Shown piece after piece: positions 1 through 20,029 of a stretch of DNA of 20,841 nucleotides (position 1 is its first letter; each line of letters starts with the position of its first letter). A program made the position numbers and the translations under genes. The notes under the pieces were generated by a model, which saw only the letters and a list, made by a program, of their open reading frames with translations, ran no database searches and was not told the DNA's origin. This stretch comes from Hemicentrotus pulcherrimus (lineage: Eukaryota; Echinodermata; Echinoidea; Camarodonta; Strongylocentrotidae), in contig BEXV01003949.1 in assembly GCA_003118195.1 (NCBI GenBank), positions 13,176-34,016 of the forward strand, in the 5' to 3' direction.

Positions 1-209
1 TTTGAATATTGTTTTAAAGGCTACAAATGGCTTTCTATAACTGTTAAGTCCAACTTAGAGTAAAGTTCGACTTAGGATCTTTGTGAACGACCCCCTGGTG
101 TATGAAATGCCAATTTTCATTTTCATTTCCAAACATAAAATAAAACAATATAACATGATAACATGTTCAGGGCATGGTTGATAATCCCAAACAAAAAATC
201 AAACTTACA
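1..209. other. Upstream flank, no gene seen
   Basis: AT-rich sequence with no supported reading frame. It holds a short imperfect stem (about 45-56 against 63-74, TAAGTCCAACTT and AAGTTCGACTTA). The stretch 111-135 is T-rich and low in complexity. Confidence 0.4.
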
Positions 210-372
210 GGCCCGAATCCACACAGGAGGTGCGTCGATAAACTTAGGTTTATGTGGATCATATGACGCGTTTTGACACGTTTTTACAAAGTATGTCTAA
301 ACGTGTCAAAACGCGTCGTATGACCCACATAAACCTAATTTTGTCGACAAACCTCCTGTGTGAATACGGGCC
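210..372. mobile_element. Foldback/MITE-like inverted repeat
   Basis: Two arms of 74 bases (210-283 and 299-372) are inverted copies with about ten mismatches, separated by a 15-base loop. Conserved stretches in both arms include ACACAGGAGGT, TTAGGTTTATGTGG and GACGCGTTTTGACACGTTT. The flanking trinucleotide ACA occurs on both sides (207-209 and 373-375), a possible target-site duplication. There is no coding capacity. This fits a non-autonomous foldback or MITE-type element in the 5' flank of tubulin gene 1. Confidence 0.7.
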
Positions 373-1146
373 ACAATGAATAAATGTACAACATGACTTG
401 GATCATAAAGAGCTGACTATTACGTAAAGTTTGTCATAATATAAAAGAAATCGCATATTTCGATATTTATTCCTATATATTATCAAATTAAAAAGGACCG
501 TGGTGTTTTCACCTTCTTTCCTTATTCCCTCTCCCCCTTTTCTTTGATTCCGTCGTCTTCGATCTTTTGGTTGTTTTTGTTTGTACATCACGGAATCACT
601 TTGACACTCTCCCTCTCTATATAACTTGCCTAATATCCAGGGACGTTTTGGAAATATTGACCAATCTATTCCTATGATTTTCTGCTTCCCTTTAAAGTAG
701 TTTGATATAAAAATTTGGATCGTCCCTTATGATTTATTGAGAACTGTTACGTGAAGTTTGGATGTTATTTCTTACTAGTATGAATTATAAAAACGTGAGA
801 GTGTAGCCATAAATTGATTGTTCCCCTTTACAATAGACTACTCTCATGGTGTTGGGACAAAACTAGTCACGCCCCCAATGATCCTTTTTTTTTTTAACCT
901 CTCTCTCCCTTTCTCTCACCAGATTTCTCTTCTCCCACGCACAGCCTACCCTAGACTGGCTAGACTGTGTGTACGATATGCTTTTCACACTTAATTAAAC
1001 AAAAAACAACAGAAGTATTGAATACAATCAATAACCGGGAAGTATAACATCATAGCACTTTTAGTTTGTGTATGTGGCTAGACGAGCACAGCAATTAGGC
1101 TTATCCAGACTTTGGCTCTACCGGGAAACAGAATTTTCAAGACAAC
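373..1146 (+). promoter_or_regulatory. 5' flank and probable promoter/5'UTR of beta-tubulin gene 1
   Basis: Non-coding. A TATATAA-like string lies at about 617-624, far upstream of the ATG. A long pyrimidine tract ending CTCACCAG (about 885-922) looks like a 3' splice site, so a 5'UTR intron is possible. I noticed no match to the RFX X-box consensus here, unlike upstream of gene 2. The transcription start cannot be fixed from sequence alone. Confidence 0.35.
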
Positions 1147-8319
<7,173 letters not shown>

Positions 8320-8545
8320 AAGACAGAGAGAGAGAGAGAGGGGGGAGGTGGAAGGGCGGAGATAATGGGGAAGAGATGTACTAGGTAAGTAGGATGGCAT
8401 AATAGGAAAAAAAATGGGGATGTCTAGGGAAGAGAAAAAGAGAGAGAGGGAGAGAGAGAGACTCTGTGTACGTGTTTGTGTGTGCATGCGTGTGTGTGTG
8501 TGTGTGCGTGGTGTGTGTGGGGGTGTGCGTGTGTGTGTCCGCGTA
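8320..8545. repeat. GA and GT microsatellites at the 3' end of gene 1
   Basis: GA repeats at about 8323-8341 and 8438-8460 and GT-rich repeats at about 8468-8541. They begin within a few bases of the gene 1 stop codon and would form the start of its 3'UTR. Confidence 0.85.
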
Positions 8546-8694
8546 CGTACGTTTAATACAATTATGCTAACAAACTAAAAAGTCCAGGTGGGACATTTTT
8601 TATTCATTTCACTTGCATTATTTGCTGTATGAGGCCATTGTATTTATATTCACAAATCTAGTGATCCTATATTTAATTTCTCATATCTGAAGAA

Positions 8695-8700
8695 AATAAA
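8695..8700 (+). terminator. Candidate poly(A) signal of beta-tubulin gene 1
   Basis: AATAAA about 375 bases past the stop codon. An AATAAA also overlaps the stop itself (8315-8320), which is less likely to serve because it would leave almost no 3'UTR. Choice is inferred. Confidence 0.4.
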
Positions 8701-9393
8701 TAGTACAACGATAGTGTTAAAGAAGCCGTTGGTAGTATAATGTATGTCTAGTTTTCAAAGCAGAGGAATTAATATCGGCGCGATATTGGCATTAATTACT
8801 ATATCATCAGCTCGTGATTGTCTTGCCGTTAATTAATTATTTGATTGCCGAAAGGAAATCAAGGCCGTTTTACAGGCGTCCATATACATGTAGAATAGAT
8901 ATCAAGCGAATTCCCGTTTACATGGATACAGAGGGTAAACTCTAAGTCGGACAATAGGCATCCCTCTTAGAGGTTGTGATGCGTTACATTCTTTATATTA
9001 AACGCCTCATGAATTAAAGCTTCACAGCAGAAAGAAAGACCAACCCAAATTGCTTCATGAAATGTAATTAATAAAGAGAGGCCCTGTTCGATCAAAGGAA
9101 ATTTAATTGTTAGCCCGTACGGCAGAAAGGAAAACCGTACGTAATAATTATTGACCTTTTATGTATACTGAATCGGACCTTAAAGTCGATGTACGGTTTT
9201 GATAACCTCCGAAAATAAAATCATGTTTTTCCCTGAGTTTAGATATATAATAAAGGGGGTAGATAGCGATTGTGGTCTGGTTGTATTGGGTTTAATCCCG
9301 TCTTATGTCATGTATGTTCAAACAGGCGCGCCGGAAGCAGTTTGGGATTGGGGAAGGATGCAAACATTCCAGGAGGCTCACCTTCAGGAGGCA
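8701..9393. other. Intergenic stretch, no gene seen
   Basis: AT-rich sequence. A short palindrome AATATCG-GCG-CGATATT lies near 8770. CCGTACG-type strings occur at 9115-9145 and 9188-9196. The small open frames here show no recognisable protein features. Confidence 0.4.
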
Positions 9394-10165
9394 GTGGCGT
9401 AATGAGCAAAAACGTTTGGAGGGGGGGGGGGCAGAATGAAAATCTGCATCACCATCACTCTTACACGTTACATGCAAGCCCCGCGAAACGTTTTTTAAAG
9501 TGGAGTATTAACGATCAGGTAGAGCGTATAATTATTGGCGTGTGGTTCAGGGTCTGAGGCCCAGCAGGAGGTCAAGGGACTGAGCCCCCGGAAGCTCAGG
9601 GTTTTTAAGCATTAAATTCAGATCAGCATATTTAGATACCTTAATGTGACACTGACAGGTCTCTAATTGGCGTGGAGTCCAGGGGGCAGAGCCCCCGGAA
9701 GTTCGGGGTATTTAGGTATTTAATTACGGTTAGATGATAACCAGGGGCCCTCTTTAATGCCATTGATCTGGTCCAGGGGGCAGAGCTTCCTTAAGCTTAG
9801 AGGTTTTAGATATTTAACTACGGTAAGATGACCATCCAGGGGCTCGCTTTAGGGCCCTTGGTGGGGTCCAGGGAGCAGAGTCCCCGGAAGCTTGGGGATT
9901 TTAGGTATTCAATTAAGGTCAGATGAACATCCAGGGGACCGCCTTAGGGCCGTTGGCGCCGGATCCGGGGGCAGAGACCCCTTAAGCTCTGGGGTTTTAG
10001 GCATTTAATTACGGTCAGTTGAGCATATTTTGATACCTCATTTGTGACATTGGCAGGTCATTTATCTTTTCTCTCTCTCTTTCTTTCTTTTTCTCTGTAA
10101 CATACTTTTCAAAGAGTGAGGGGGCTCGAGCCCCCGAGCCCAGTCGTTCTGCAGGCCCTGACATG
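9391..10165. repeat. Interspersed repeat with a five-unit array of about 95-bp units
   Basis: The element seems to begin GCAGTGGCGTAATGAGC, followed by a G-run (9419-9430). It contains diverged units around the core CCAGGGGGCAGAGCCCCCGG and a TTTAGGTATTTAATTACGGT segment. Core positions are near 9573, 9680, 9774, 9869 and 9966, giving spacings of 107, 94, 95 and 97. The first and last units share an extra segment (GCATATTT.GATACCT and TGTGACA..GGCAGGTC) that the middle three lack. A perfect 16-base palindrome GGGGGCTCGAGCCCCC follows at 10120-10135. The coding potential is nil; mobile-element origin is inferred. Confidence 0.7.
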
Positions 10166-10330
10166 CAGGGTTCTAAACAGGCCTATTGTTTGCCTGACTG
10201 TATATTAAGGAATTATAATTTACCGACAAACTCATAAAAAAGGTATGACTTACAAAAAAATTGAGAAAAAATACCGGAAAATTATGTCATTTCAGCAACA
10301 TTTGAAAACTACTGGTATCGAATAAGAAAT

Positions 10331-10590
10331 NNNNNNNNNNNNNNNNNNNNNNNNNNNNNNNNNNNNNNNNNNNNNNNNNNNNNNNNNNNNNNNNNNNNNN
10401 NNNNNNNNNNNNNNNNNNNNNNNNNNNNNNNNNNNNNNNNNNNNNNNNNNNNNNNNNNNNNNNNNNNNNNNNNNNNNNNNNNNNNNNNNNNNNNNNNNNN
10501 NNNNNNNNNNNNNNNNNNNNNNNNNNNNNNNNNNNNNNNNNNNNNNNNNNNNNNNNNNNNNNNNNNNNNNNNNNNNNNNNNNNNNNNNNN
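10331..10590. other. Assembly gap (260 N)
   Basis: A run of undetermined bases. It lies upstream of tubulin gene 2, and the true length may differ from 260. Confidence 0.99.
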
Positions 10591-10773
10591 TTAATGGCTT
10601 CATTTTGTTTTGTTTACAGAAAATTAAACCAACCAAACAACAAACCAATGAGTGTGTCATTTTTCTTTTATTTGGAATGTCCTTTGCGATCAGCTTTTAC
10701 AATATGAAGAAAAAGGAGCTGGGGATTTATGGGATTTGCACCCAAGACTGCGTCCAATTGTTGTATACATTCT

Positions 10774-10787
10774 ATCACCATGACAAC
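10774..10787 (+). promoter_or_regulatory. X-box-like RFX site 1
   Basis: ATCACCATGACAAC fits the 14-base consensus RYYNYY-AT-RRNRAC at every position. X-boxes bind RFX factors that switch on cilium genes. It is 1.4 kb from the ATG, farther than typical. Confidence 0.4.
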
Positions 10788-11557
10788 CTGGCTTCTACTT
10801 CGCAAGCTAAACGAGGTACACGCTTCATTTGTCGGTGGTCATACAAGCTTTTATTTCCATGGTTAAGACAACGATATCAACCTCTATCCAGGGATGGTCT
10901 CTAACTTCTCGTTCAAAATAAACGGCGAGAATCTCCAGTGATTATCAGATTTGTTTTGTCCCTGTATAGCAAACACAAGGAGGGAAAATAAATACAGTAG
11001 AAATTACATATTAAATAATTTTTCCGTTCAAAGTTTCTGTTCAAAATGACTAAAATAACCGTCTCCTTCTTTAAGAGAACCTTAATAAGCTATTCATAAT
11101 ATAAACATTTTTTGCATATGACAAACGGGAGATTTGCCCACGTCCTACGTCACAATCCACTAACCAAACTACCAATTTGAGACTCGCATAGTGATCTCAT
11201 ATTTCAAAAAATCATAGCGTAATGATAATTGGTCCGATTTATTTCAAACTTTCGCCATTCTGTTACTATTATATCAACATTTTATTAATAATACAAAATT
11301 GACTTTGATTTATATATACTTAATTAGTATTAAGGAACTCAACTTCTCCTTTTCTACTTCCCTTTCAAGACTGATTTGTGTTTAATACATTTTTCTTGTT
11401 CTAACATAATAATAATCCTACCATATTTTAATGACTACATCTTGTTTATGTTTTACACCGTTTGTAATTAATCAAGTTCATGCAACTTTTATTGTAAAAT
11501 CATTTGTAATTCGATCAGCCCTCCACCAACGATGATGATTATTGAATAAATACCATT

Positions 11558-11576
11558 ACTATTAATATTATTATTA

Positions 11577-11624
<48 letters not shown>
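11558..11624. repeat. (ATT)n microsatellite
   Basis: Nearly pure TTA/ATT trinucleotide repeat of more than 60 bases with one early interruption (TCA). Confidence 0.95.
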
Positions 11625-11626
<2 letters not shown>

Positions 11627-11716
11627 ACCGGTTCCCTACATTCAAATCGAATAATTACCAAGGTTTGATTGCCCTTTAATACTAAGCAAGGTCTCGGAGT
11701 TATATACGATCGTTTC

Positions 11717-11730
11717 ATCGCCATAGCAAC
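11717..11730 (+). promoter_or_regulatory. X-box-like RFX site 2
   Basis: ATCGCCATAGCAAC fits RYYNYY-AT-RRNRAC at every position and differs from the ideal palindrome GTTGCCATAGCAAC at two bases. It lies 480 bases upstream of the gene 2 ATG. Confidence 0.6.
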
Positions 11731-11787
11731 GTGGCAAAAAATTCAATAGACTAACGAGGTTCGCACTTCATTAACTCATTCCACATC

Positions 11788-11801
11788 GCTGTCATAGTAA
11801 C
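11788..11801 (+). promoter_or_regulatory. X-box-like RFX site 3, inside a small stem-loop
   Basis: GCTGTCATAGTAAC fits RYYNYY-AT-RRNRAC at every position, 57 bases after site 2. It sits in a hairpin with arms CATCGCTGT and ACAGCGATG (11784-11808). Confidence 0.55.
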
Positions 11802-12196
11802 AGCGATGCTACCCCAATGCGACTGTCGCGACAACAAAAGCAGAATAAATTGGCCAAGAACTTCGATTGGTCGATTCCATTTCAAGGCCCTGTGGGATCG
11901 CCTCAAATTGTACGCCAGATGTGAATTAGATTTCCGTTGCTGCTATTATCTACACATTAGATATTTGAGTTGATCCCAGCAAATTTGCATATTAGCTCCG
12001 GATGCTTTCCTTTAGTGGGTAAAGCGAATGGAGGGGAGCAGTCCATACACCTACATTATGAGGGGAAAGACTCGTTAACATTCTCTCCCTCATTCTCTGT
12101 AGACGACCATCATTGTAAATTCCGATTGGAGGTGTTTGCATATCATCAAGTCATTTCATTTTCTTGTGAGATTATAATCCGACCAAATCTATCACT

Positions 12197-15050
<2,854 letters not shown>

Positions 15051-15801
15051 CTTCATTCCGTCATATTGATTGAGTAAAACGAACCCAAAAGACCCGAAAC
15101 CAAATAGTATTTATTTTTCATGTGGTACAGTCACGTGACTTGATTTAATCGAAGGTACAATTCTTATAACCACGTGTATCATGAATATATCATTTACAAA
15201 ATTATTTAAAAGATTATTAATCCCAATTACCGAAAAAACGTATATATTGACATATTTAAATAAGATACCTAAATGTGTAGCAACACATTTCCTGAACCTC
15301 CAGGACAACCCAATGACAGCATGTTTAGTAATGTGTTTGTGATTACAAATAAAAGAACTCTTATGCCGTTGCCTTTATCAATTTTGAAGAAAACGAAGTT
15401 TACCTGTTAATTATTTAGCTTCATACATCTAAAATTTATACCTGCTGCGGGAACTTTGAGCTCTTTTTTCGTCATTTTTGACATTTCTAATTAAATAGAA
15501 AAATACGTAATTGTTTGATTTATATTTGTGGCAGAGTGAAATACTTTTCACGCTTACCGATTAAAATAGAAACAAAATTGGCATGAAATGGCTCTTACTA
15601 TTTTCATCCATCGATACTGAACACCATCATAAAGAAAGGAAGTTGGAGATAATTCTATGAACTTGTGCATTTGTAGATAGACGCCTATCATTCTTTATTT
15701 TACACTGACCAAATTATAACCTATTTATTGAACGGAATAAATCTATCAGCTTTAAAACTCGTCTTTGTGTTGATCTTTTACGCGATTCTACAATTGGATC
15801 T
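15051..15801 (+). other. 3' flank of beta-tubulin gene 2
   Basis: AT-rich, with no coding signal. It includes the likely 3'UTR and the poly(A) signal near 15348. Two CACGTG strings (15133 and 15171) occur, without further support. Confidence 0.5.
15348..15353 (+). terminator. Candidate poly(A) signal of beta-tubulin gene 2
   Basis: First AATAAA after the stop codon, about 300 bases downstream. Inferred, not tested. Confidence 0.5.
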
Positions 15802-15950
15802 CTGGGCAGCCTTTCACGGAACCGTCATTAGAACAAGTTCACCGACATCCGACATACCATTAAAACGCCTGTACTGTAATTGACACGCATTTCAATAAAA
15901 GATGTCGGTGAACTTGTACTTAATATGGTGGTTTGTGAAACGATGCCCAG
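15802..15950. mobile_element. 149-bp MITE-like inverted repeat
   Basis: Arms 15802-15849 and 15901-15950 are inverted copies: both begin CTGGGCA and end ACAAGTTCACCGACATC, with mismatches and a small indel between. The centre of about 50 bases is unrelated. No target-site duplication is clear and there is no coding capacity. Confidence 0.7.
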
Positions 15951-16134
15951 TCCTCTCTGCTCTCTGATCCGGTAGCATCTCATTATTTGTTTCGTACCAC
16001 GGCGAGCCCAGATTCCAGTATGAACTCATTTTCATACAGAACAAGCTATGAAAGCTTGCAAAGAGGTCACAGACAATTGGACTTTGATTATTTGTTGCTT
16101 TGCCTCACTATTTATTAAGGCAAAAATACTGAAT

Positions 16135-16215
16135 AAACCGAGATTCGAACCCTCACGTTGATATCAAAATTCATTTTCTTTCACGTTGTCCTTACCGATT
16201 AAGCTAACGATGAGC
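16135..16215 (-). repeat. tRNA-like / SINE-head sequence
   Basis: Read on the minus strand, GTTAGCTTAATCGGTAAGGA resembles a tRNA D-arm with box A, and GAGGGTTCGAATCTCGG contains an excellent box B (GGTTCGAATC). Spacing is close to that of a tRNA, but I see no good anticodon arm or acceptor stem, so a tRNA-derived repeat is likelier than a tRNA gene. Confidence 0.5.
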
Positions 16216-16273
16216 TGATAAAAGTTTGATTTGTATTTACTATCACCCTATTAATCACCCTACCGGATTCCAC

Positions 16274-16327
16274 GTGCGCATGCGCTGGTTTCCTTCGCGA
16301 GTGCGCATGTGCAGGTTTCCCTCGCGA
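16274..16327 (+). repeat. 27-bp tandem duplication with NRF-1-like palindrome
   Basis: Two adjacent 27-base copies, each GTGCGCATG.GC.GGTTTCC.TCGCGA with three differences. The first holds TGCGCATGCGC, the core of the NRF-1 consensus. Confidence 0.75.
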
Positions 16328-16466
16328 GCTCAATCTGGGCTCGCCGTGGTACGAACAAATATGACACGATCCGGTATGTGCGTGTGTGCATGTGTGCGTG
16401 TGCATTGCAGTTAGTTATATCCCACATTAGGGACTTTTTGATTTGCACGACGATATCGCGGAATTG

Positions 16467-16525
16467 CTACGTGTGACATCATTTTAAGGCACTGTCAGTG
16501 CCTTAAAAGGACATCACACGTGACT
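16467..16525. repeat. Near-perfect long palindrome with almost no loop
   Basis: Arms of about 28 bases meet around a single base: AAGGCACTG-T-CAGTGCCTT in the centre, ACGTGTGA..TC.TTTT and its inverse outside. A third, partial copy (TGCCTTAAAAGGAAATCTCACGT) follows at 16531-16553. Confidence 0.75.
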
Positions 16526-16578
16526 GCCCATGCCTTAAAAGGAAATCTCACGTCCACGTCCAAGCAAATCGAAAATTC

Positions 16579-17165
16579 CCAGGCTAGAGAGCAAGGAACC
16601 TTGCATTTTTATATATATACAATTTTTTTTTGATGGTTTCTTGTCAATTCGAGGGTGCTGATTCCAAATCCGATGAGTGCCAGACGCGAAACCTTGAGCA
16701 TTTTTCGTAAAACGCGAAAATTCAAAATGGCCGCCAAAATGGCCGCCAAATCATGAAAACGCTTATTCTTTGGCCGTTTAACATATTTTTTTTTTAATGT
16801 TTTCTTGTCAATTCGAGGGTGCTGAATCCAATTCCGATAAGTGCCAGGCGCAAAACTTTGAGCATTTCTCATAAAATGTGAAAATCCAAAAGGGCCGCGA
16901 AAATGGCCGCCAAATCATGAAAACGCTTATATTTTGACCATTCAACAGGTTATTTGATGTTTTCTTGTCAACTTGAGGGTGCTGAATGCAAATCCAATAA
17001 GTGCAAGACGTAAAACCTTCAGCATTTTGCGTTAAATGCGAAAATTCAAAATGGTTACCAATTTATGAAAATATTTATTCTATAAGGCGATTGACAGATT
17101 ATTTGATAGTTTCTTGTCAATTGGACGGTGATGATTCCAAAATGATGATTGCCAGATAATAGTGC
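16579..17165 (+). repeat. Left terminal inverted repeat, about four subrepeats
   Basis: The unit marker TTTCTTGTCAA starts at 16637, 16801, 16961 and 17110, spacings 164, 160 and 149. Units decay inward: the first has two AAAATGGCCGCC copies, the third keeps only AAAATGG, the fourth is partial. Confidence 0.82.
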
Positions 17166-17566
17166 TTAAATTGTTTACCTTAAGCTCATTTATCTGCAAA
17201 CAAAGATACATTCCTTAATTAGTTTGATTTTTCCCTGTCCAACTATAATTAAAATGGCCGACAGACCCAACAATGATGAACAATAATCTATGCCAACTGT
17301 ATGCATAGAAATGGTATACTGAGTGTGTAGATGTTACCCACACAAGTGATAACAACAGCAAATTGTATCTATCCGAGTGGTCCGATATATTAGTTATGTT
17401 GCTTTAAGACATGCATTTTCGCAGTGGATGCTAGTACACAGTGAACCCAGCAGGCTAGCTCGAAAACAGTTTATTTTGTGTAATTGGAAAGATATATGAA
17501 TAAAATAATGAATAAATGAATATATAGATGATATAGATATTCACTGTAAACCCTATCTTTGTCCAT
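17166..17566. other. Left inner spacer of the element
   Basis: AT-rich non-coding sequence between the left terminal repeat and the 3' end of the broken gene. It may hold the 3'UTR; nothing specific is seen. Confidence 0.4.
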
Positions 17567-19918
17567 TTATAGACAATCATTGACCATAATTGAAGATTTT
17601 TTTAGCACCTCCATAATAACAGTGCTGAACAATGTCAAATCGCACTGGTATTCACAACTGCTAATGTCGTGACTGTCACTTTCTTCTGATGTCTTATTCA
17701 TTGGATTTTGGCATTGGACATCGCCCTTTATACAGCGCCAGTGAAGTGAAGATTTCGTGCAGCCGCACTTGGCTGTTCTGCAGTATGTCGCTCCTTCACC
17801 CACACTTAATGATATTGAGGACTCTTCCAGTGCGACTGGCTGATCATTTTCGAGATATACAGGTTGAATTGTAGAAGACTTCTTCCTCCATCCATTCTTC
17901 AATGGGTCTAGGGCTAGGGGTACTGGCTTGCCAGCAGCCACACAAAACGCCATTTGATAATGGGCACCCTGGTAATGTGGCTGAAAAGCAGCCATGATGC
18001 TTGGTGGAAGACTCATCAATTTGGGAGGGACTATAGGCGCTTGCCACCAGCCTTGCAAAAATGATCCTTCGCATTGTGTCAACAGAATCATTTGGTTTCT
18101 TCTCCTTACAGGGATGCCACGTATGTCAAGCAGGATTCTATTACTACATCGAGAGGGGCTTCAGTATTCCAAAGAAGTAGAGACTCAGAATAGCTAGGGC
18201 TAATTCTTGAATGCAGAAGCCTTTCCTACTCCATATAAACAGGAAACGGTGACACATCCAGTCAATACTTGGGCTCCAAGTAGATTGGAGATGATTTTCT
18301 TGTGTTTCTTGATAAATTCATTGATATCTATGACTGCTCGAGTGCGAGATGTTGATTCCATTAGCCATTAGTTTGGAAAATGTAGATGGTGTGTAAGAAT
18401 GAACAGAATATCTGTGTCATCGCACACAACTTTGATAGATGAGTGACCATTCTTAGCCTCCTTTATCATGAGGTAGGCCATTATTACATCTGCCTCTTCT
18501 TCAAGAGCACCAAAACCAACAAAGATGGGATGCAGATCAGGTTCAGTTACGATCAATCGTTAGCCCTCTTGTGCTTGCACGGAACACAACATCTACGATC
18601 ATCCTGATGACTTGTTTGCAGTTACATTTAGGATTACGTTGTGTTCTGGCAAAGGATACTCAATCTTTAGCTACAGGGCCGCAACCTTTTGCAAGTGCTG
18701 TTCGGAAAACGAACTTGATGCCGCTCTCGTAGTATCTATCAAGAACCACACATGAATAACTGGACATCTGACATAATTATATTGCATGACCTTTGCTTGA
18801 GAAGCAGGCCAAGGAACGGTCCAAAGAAGAGCACATCCATCAAGAATGATAACATCTGGCACCTCTGCATTTCATTGACTACACTCAACTTTAATCCTTG
18901 AATTCAAGACGGACTTACTTATGGAATGTGCAGCACCATTCTTGTTGAACAGGGCGGGTGGATAGGGAACCAATTCATAAGAGAATAAGGTTTTGGTTGA
19001 AATCGCTTCCCTCGATGTAGCCATGATCTCGATTACCCGGGCATAGATCATCCCTGTATTGACAACTGTAGATACCTCACCTCTTGATGACATATCAGCG
19101 CTTTTGCCATTTCGTCGACTTTCTTTGTAATTGTGTCTTGGAACCCCTTCGCCTACTTTCTTTTGTACTCATTCATCTGATCGGATCCAATATTGATTGG
19201 ATCATCAGCATTTACTGCTGGATCATCCACAACCTGTCCAGTGTAGATGTTCACCAGGCTATAGGGTGCTTCTTACTGTCAAATGCATCTCTACGAGTCG
19301 ATAGCGCTTCGCGAATACCCTTTCTGTCAGCCGCATCTGATTTTATTCTTTCGAGAATCTCTTCTTTGTGACAAGTGACAACTTTCTGATCTTCCCCTTC
19401 TTGCAAGGCTTCACAGTCATTCTTCAGTTGTCCAAAGAGGCTGAGAGGCAAAGCCCAGATAGCAAGCGTAGAGGTAGACTCATTCCATGTGGATGCGATG
19501 GTGCCAGAAGGTCCCTTTCCATAGCGCATGTAAGTCGTTTCAATGTACATATCGGACCAGATGCCTTTCCAATGCCATGCTGATGGTGCATCACATGTAC
19601 TCCATCTGAGAACTGCTTGAGTAGTGCCGGTGGCAGCTAGACGTTGCATGGAAAGGAGATAAAACATCCCATAACGTGCATAATTGGTATGCCCTGAAAC
19701 GAAGAAATAGATAAATAGTTCCTCCATATCTTGCAGATGCAGAGACCAGACGCCCTCCCTTTCAGCTCTAAAAATCCATAAAGATGATCATAGGCTGAAC
19801 AGTTCATCCACAATTTGATAGTTCGACGGCCTTTCCTGCTGGCTAATTCAATCTACTCATTTAAGCCAGTGAAGTGGTGGTCTTCCAGTACTGATCTCAA
19901 TATCTCATCAATGACGAA
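17567..19918 (-). pseudogene. Broken transposon-encoded gene: FEN/PIN-like nuclease core plus C-terminal cysteine cluster
   Basis: Colinear fragments on the minus strand add up to one ancestral protein of roughly 700-800 residues, split by several frameshifts and stops (near 19260, 19158, 19090, 18860 and 18210). In order: KLW and AEREGVWSLHL before GHTNYARYG (about 19690-19830); WSDMYIETTYMRYGKG; SLVNIYTG in a shifted frame; KTLFSYELVPYPPALF (about 19000); DVIILDGCALLWTVPWPA (about 18850); LEEEADVIMAYL and CDDTDIL (18500-18410); VLTGCVT..CLYGVGK (about 18270-18230); DPLKNGW; and cysteines at 17782-17711. EEAD, DDTD and LTGC(D)..GIGK follow the order of acidic motifs in FEN/XPG-type nucleases. 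The protein resembles uncharacterised multicopy proteins of marine invertebrates, from memory. No intact product is possible from this copy. Confidence 0.65.
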
Positions 19919-20029
19919 TCGAAGCGCACTGAAATTCTGTTGGAATTTCTTCCCAGACAGAAGTATTGGAAATTCTGCGAACCAGATGTATTAGATTTTC
20001 ATATTTTCTGAAAATCCGTAAGGTTCTAC

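Larger units (their letters stand above)
10591..12196 (+). promoter_or_regulatory. Upstream regulatory region of beta-tubulin gene 2
   Basis: Non-coding. It holds three X-box-like sites (10774, 11717, 11788), CCAAT at 11814-11818, inverted CCAAT (ATTGG) at 11849 and 11866, and an octamer ATTTGCAT at 11993-12000. A pyrimidine tract ending TTCTCTGTAG (about 12082-12104) resembles a 3' splice site, so the gene may have a short 5'UTR intron. No clear TATA box is placed. The open frames at 10605-10904 and 11970-12257 show no protein signature. Confidence 0.5.
15967..16374. mobile_element. About 0.4-kb inverted-repeat element containing a tRNA-like sequence
   Basis: A 24-base stretch (15991-16014, TTCGTACCACGGCGAGCC then CAGATT) recurs perfectly inverted at 16332-16355. 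Weaker similarity extends outward to GATCCGG at both ends (15967 and 16374). The inside holds a tRNA-like segment on the minus strand (16135-16215) and a 27-bp tandem duplication (16274-16327). Composite or nested repeat; family unknown to me. Confidence 0.6.

Noticed and set aside
10605..10904. 99-residue open frame after the assembly gap
   Set aside because: No recognisable features; lies in the upstream region of gene 2 beside a gap and contains one of the X-box-like sites.
11558..11624. CRISPR-like or structured array
   Set aside because: Plain trinucleotide microsatellite in a eukaryotic sequence.
16135..16215. A functional tRNA gene
   Set aside because: Box A and box B are present, but I see no proper acceptor stem or anticodon arm; a SINE-type relic is likelier.
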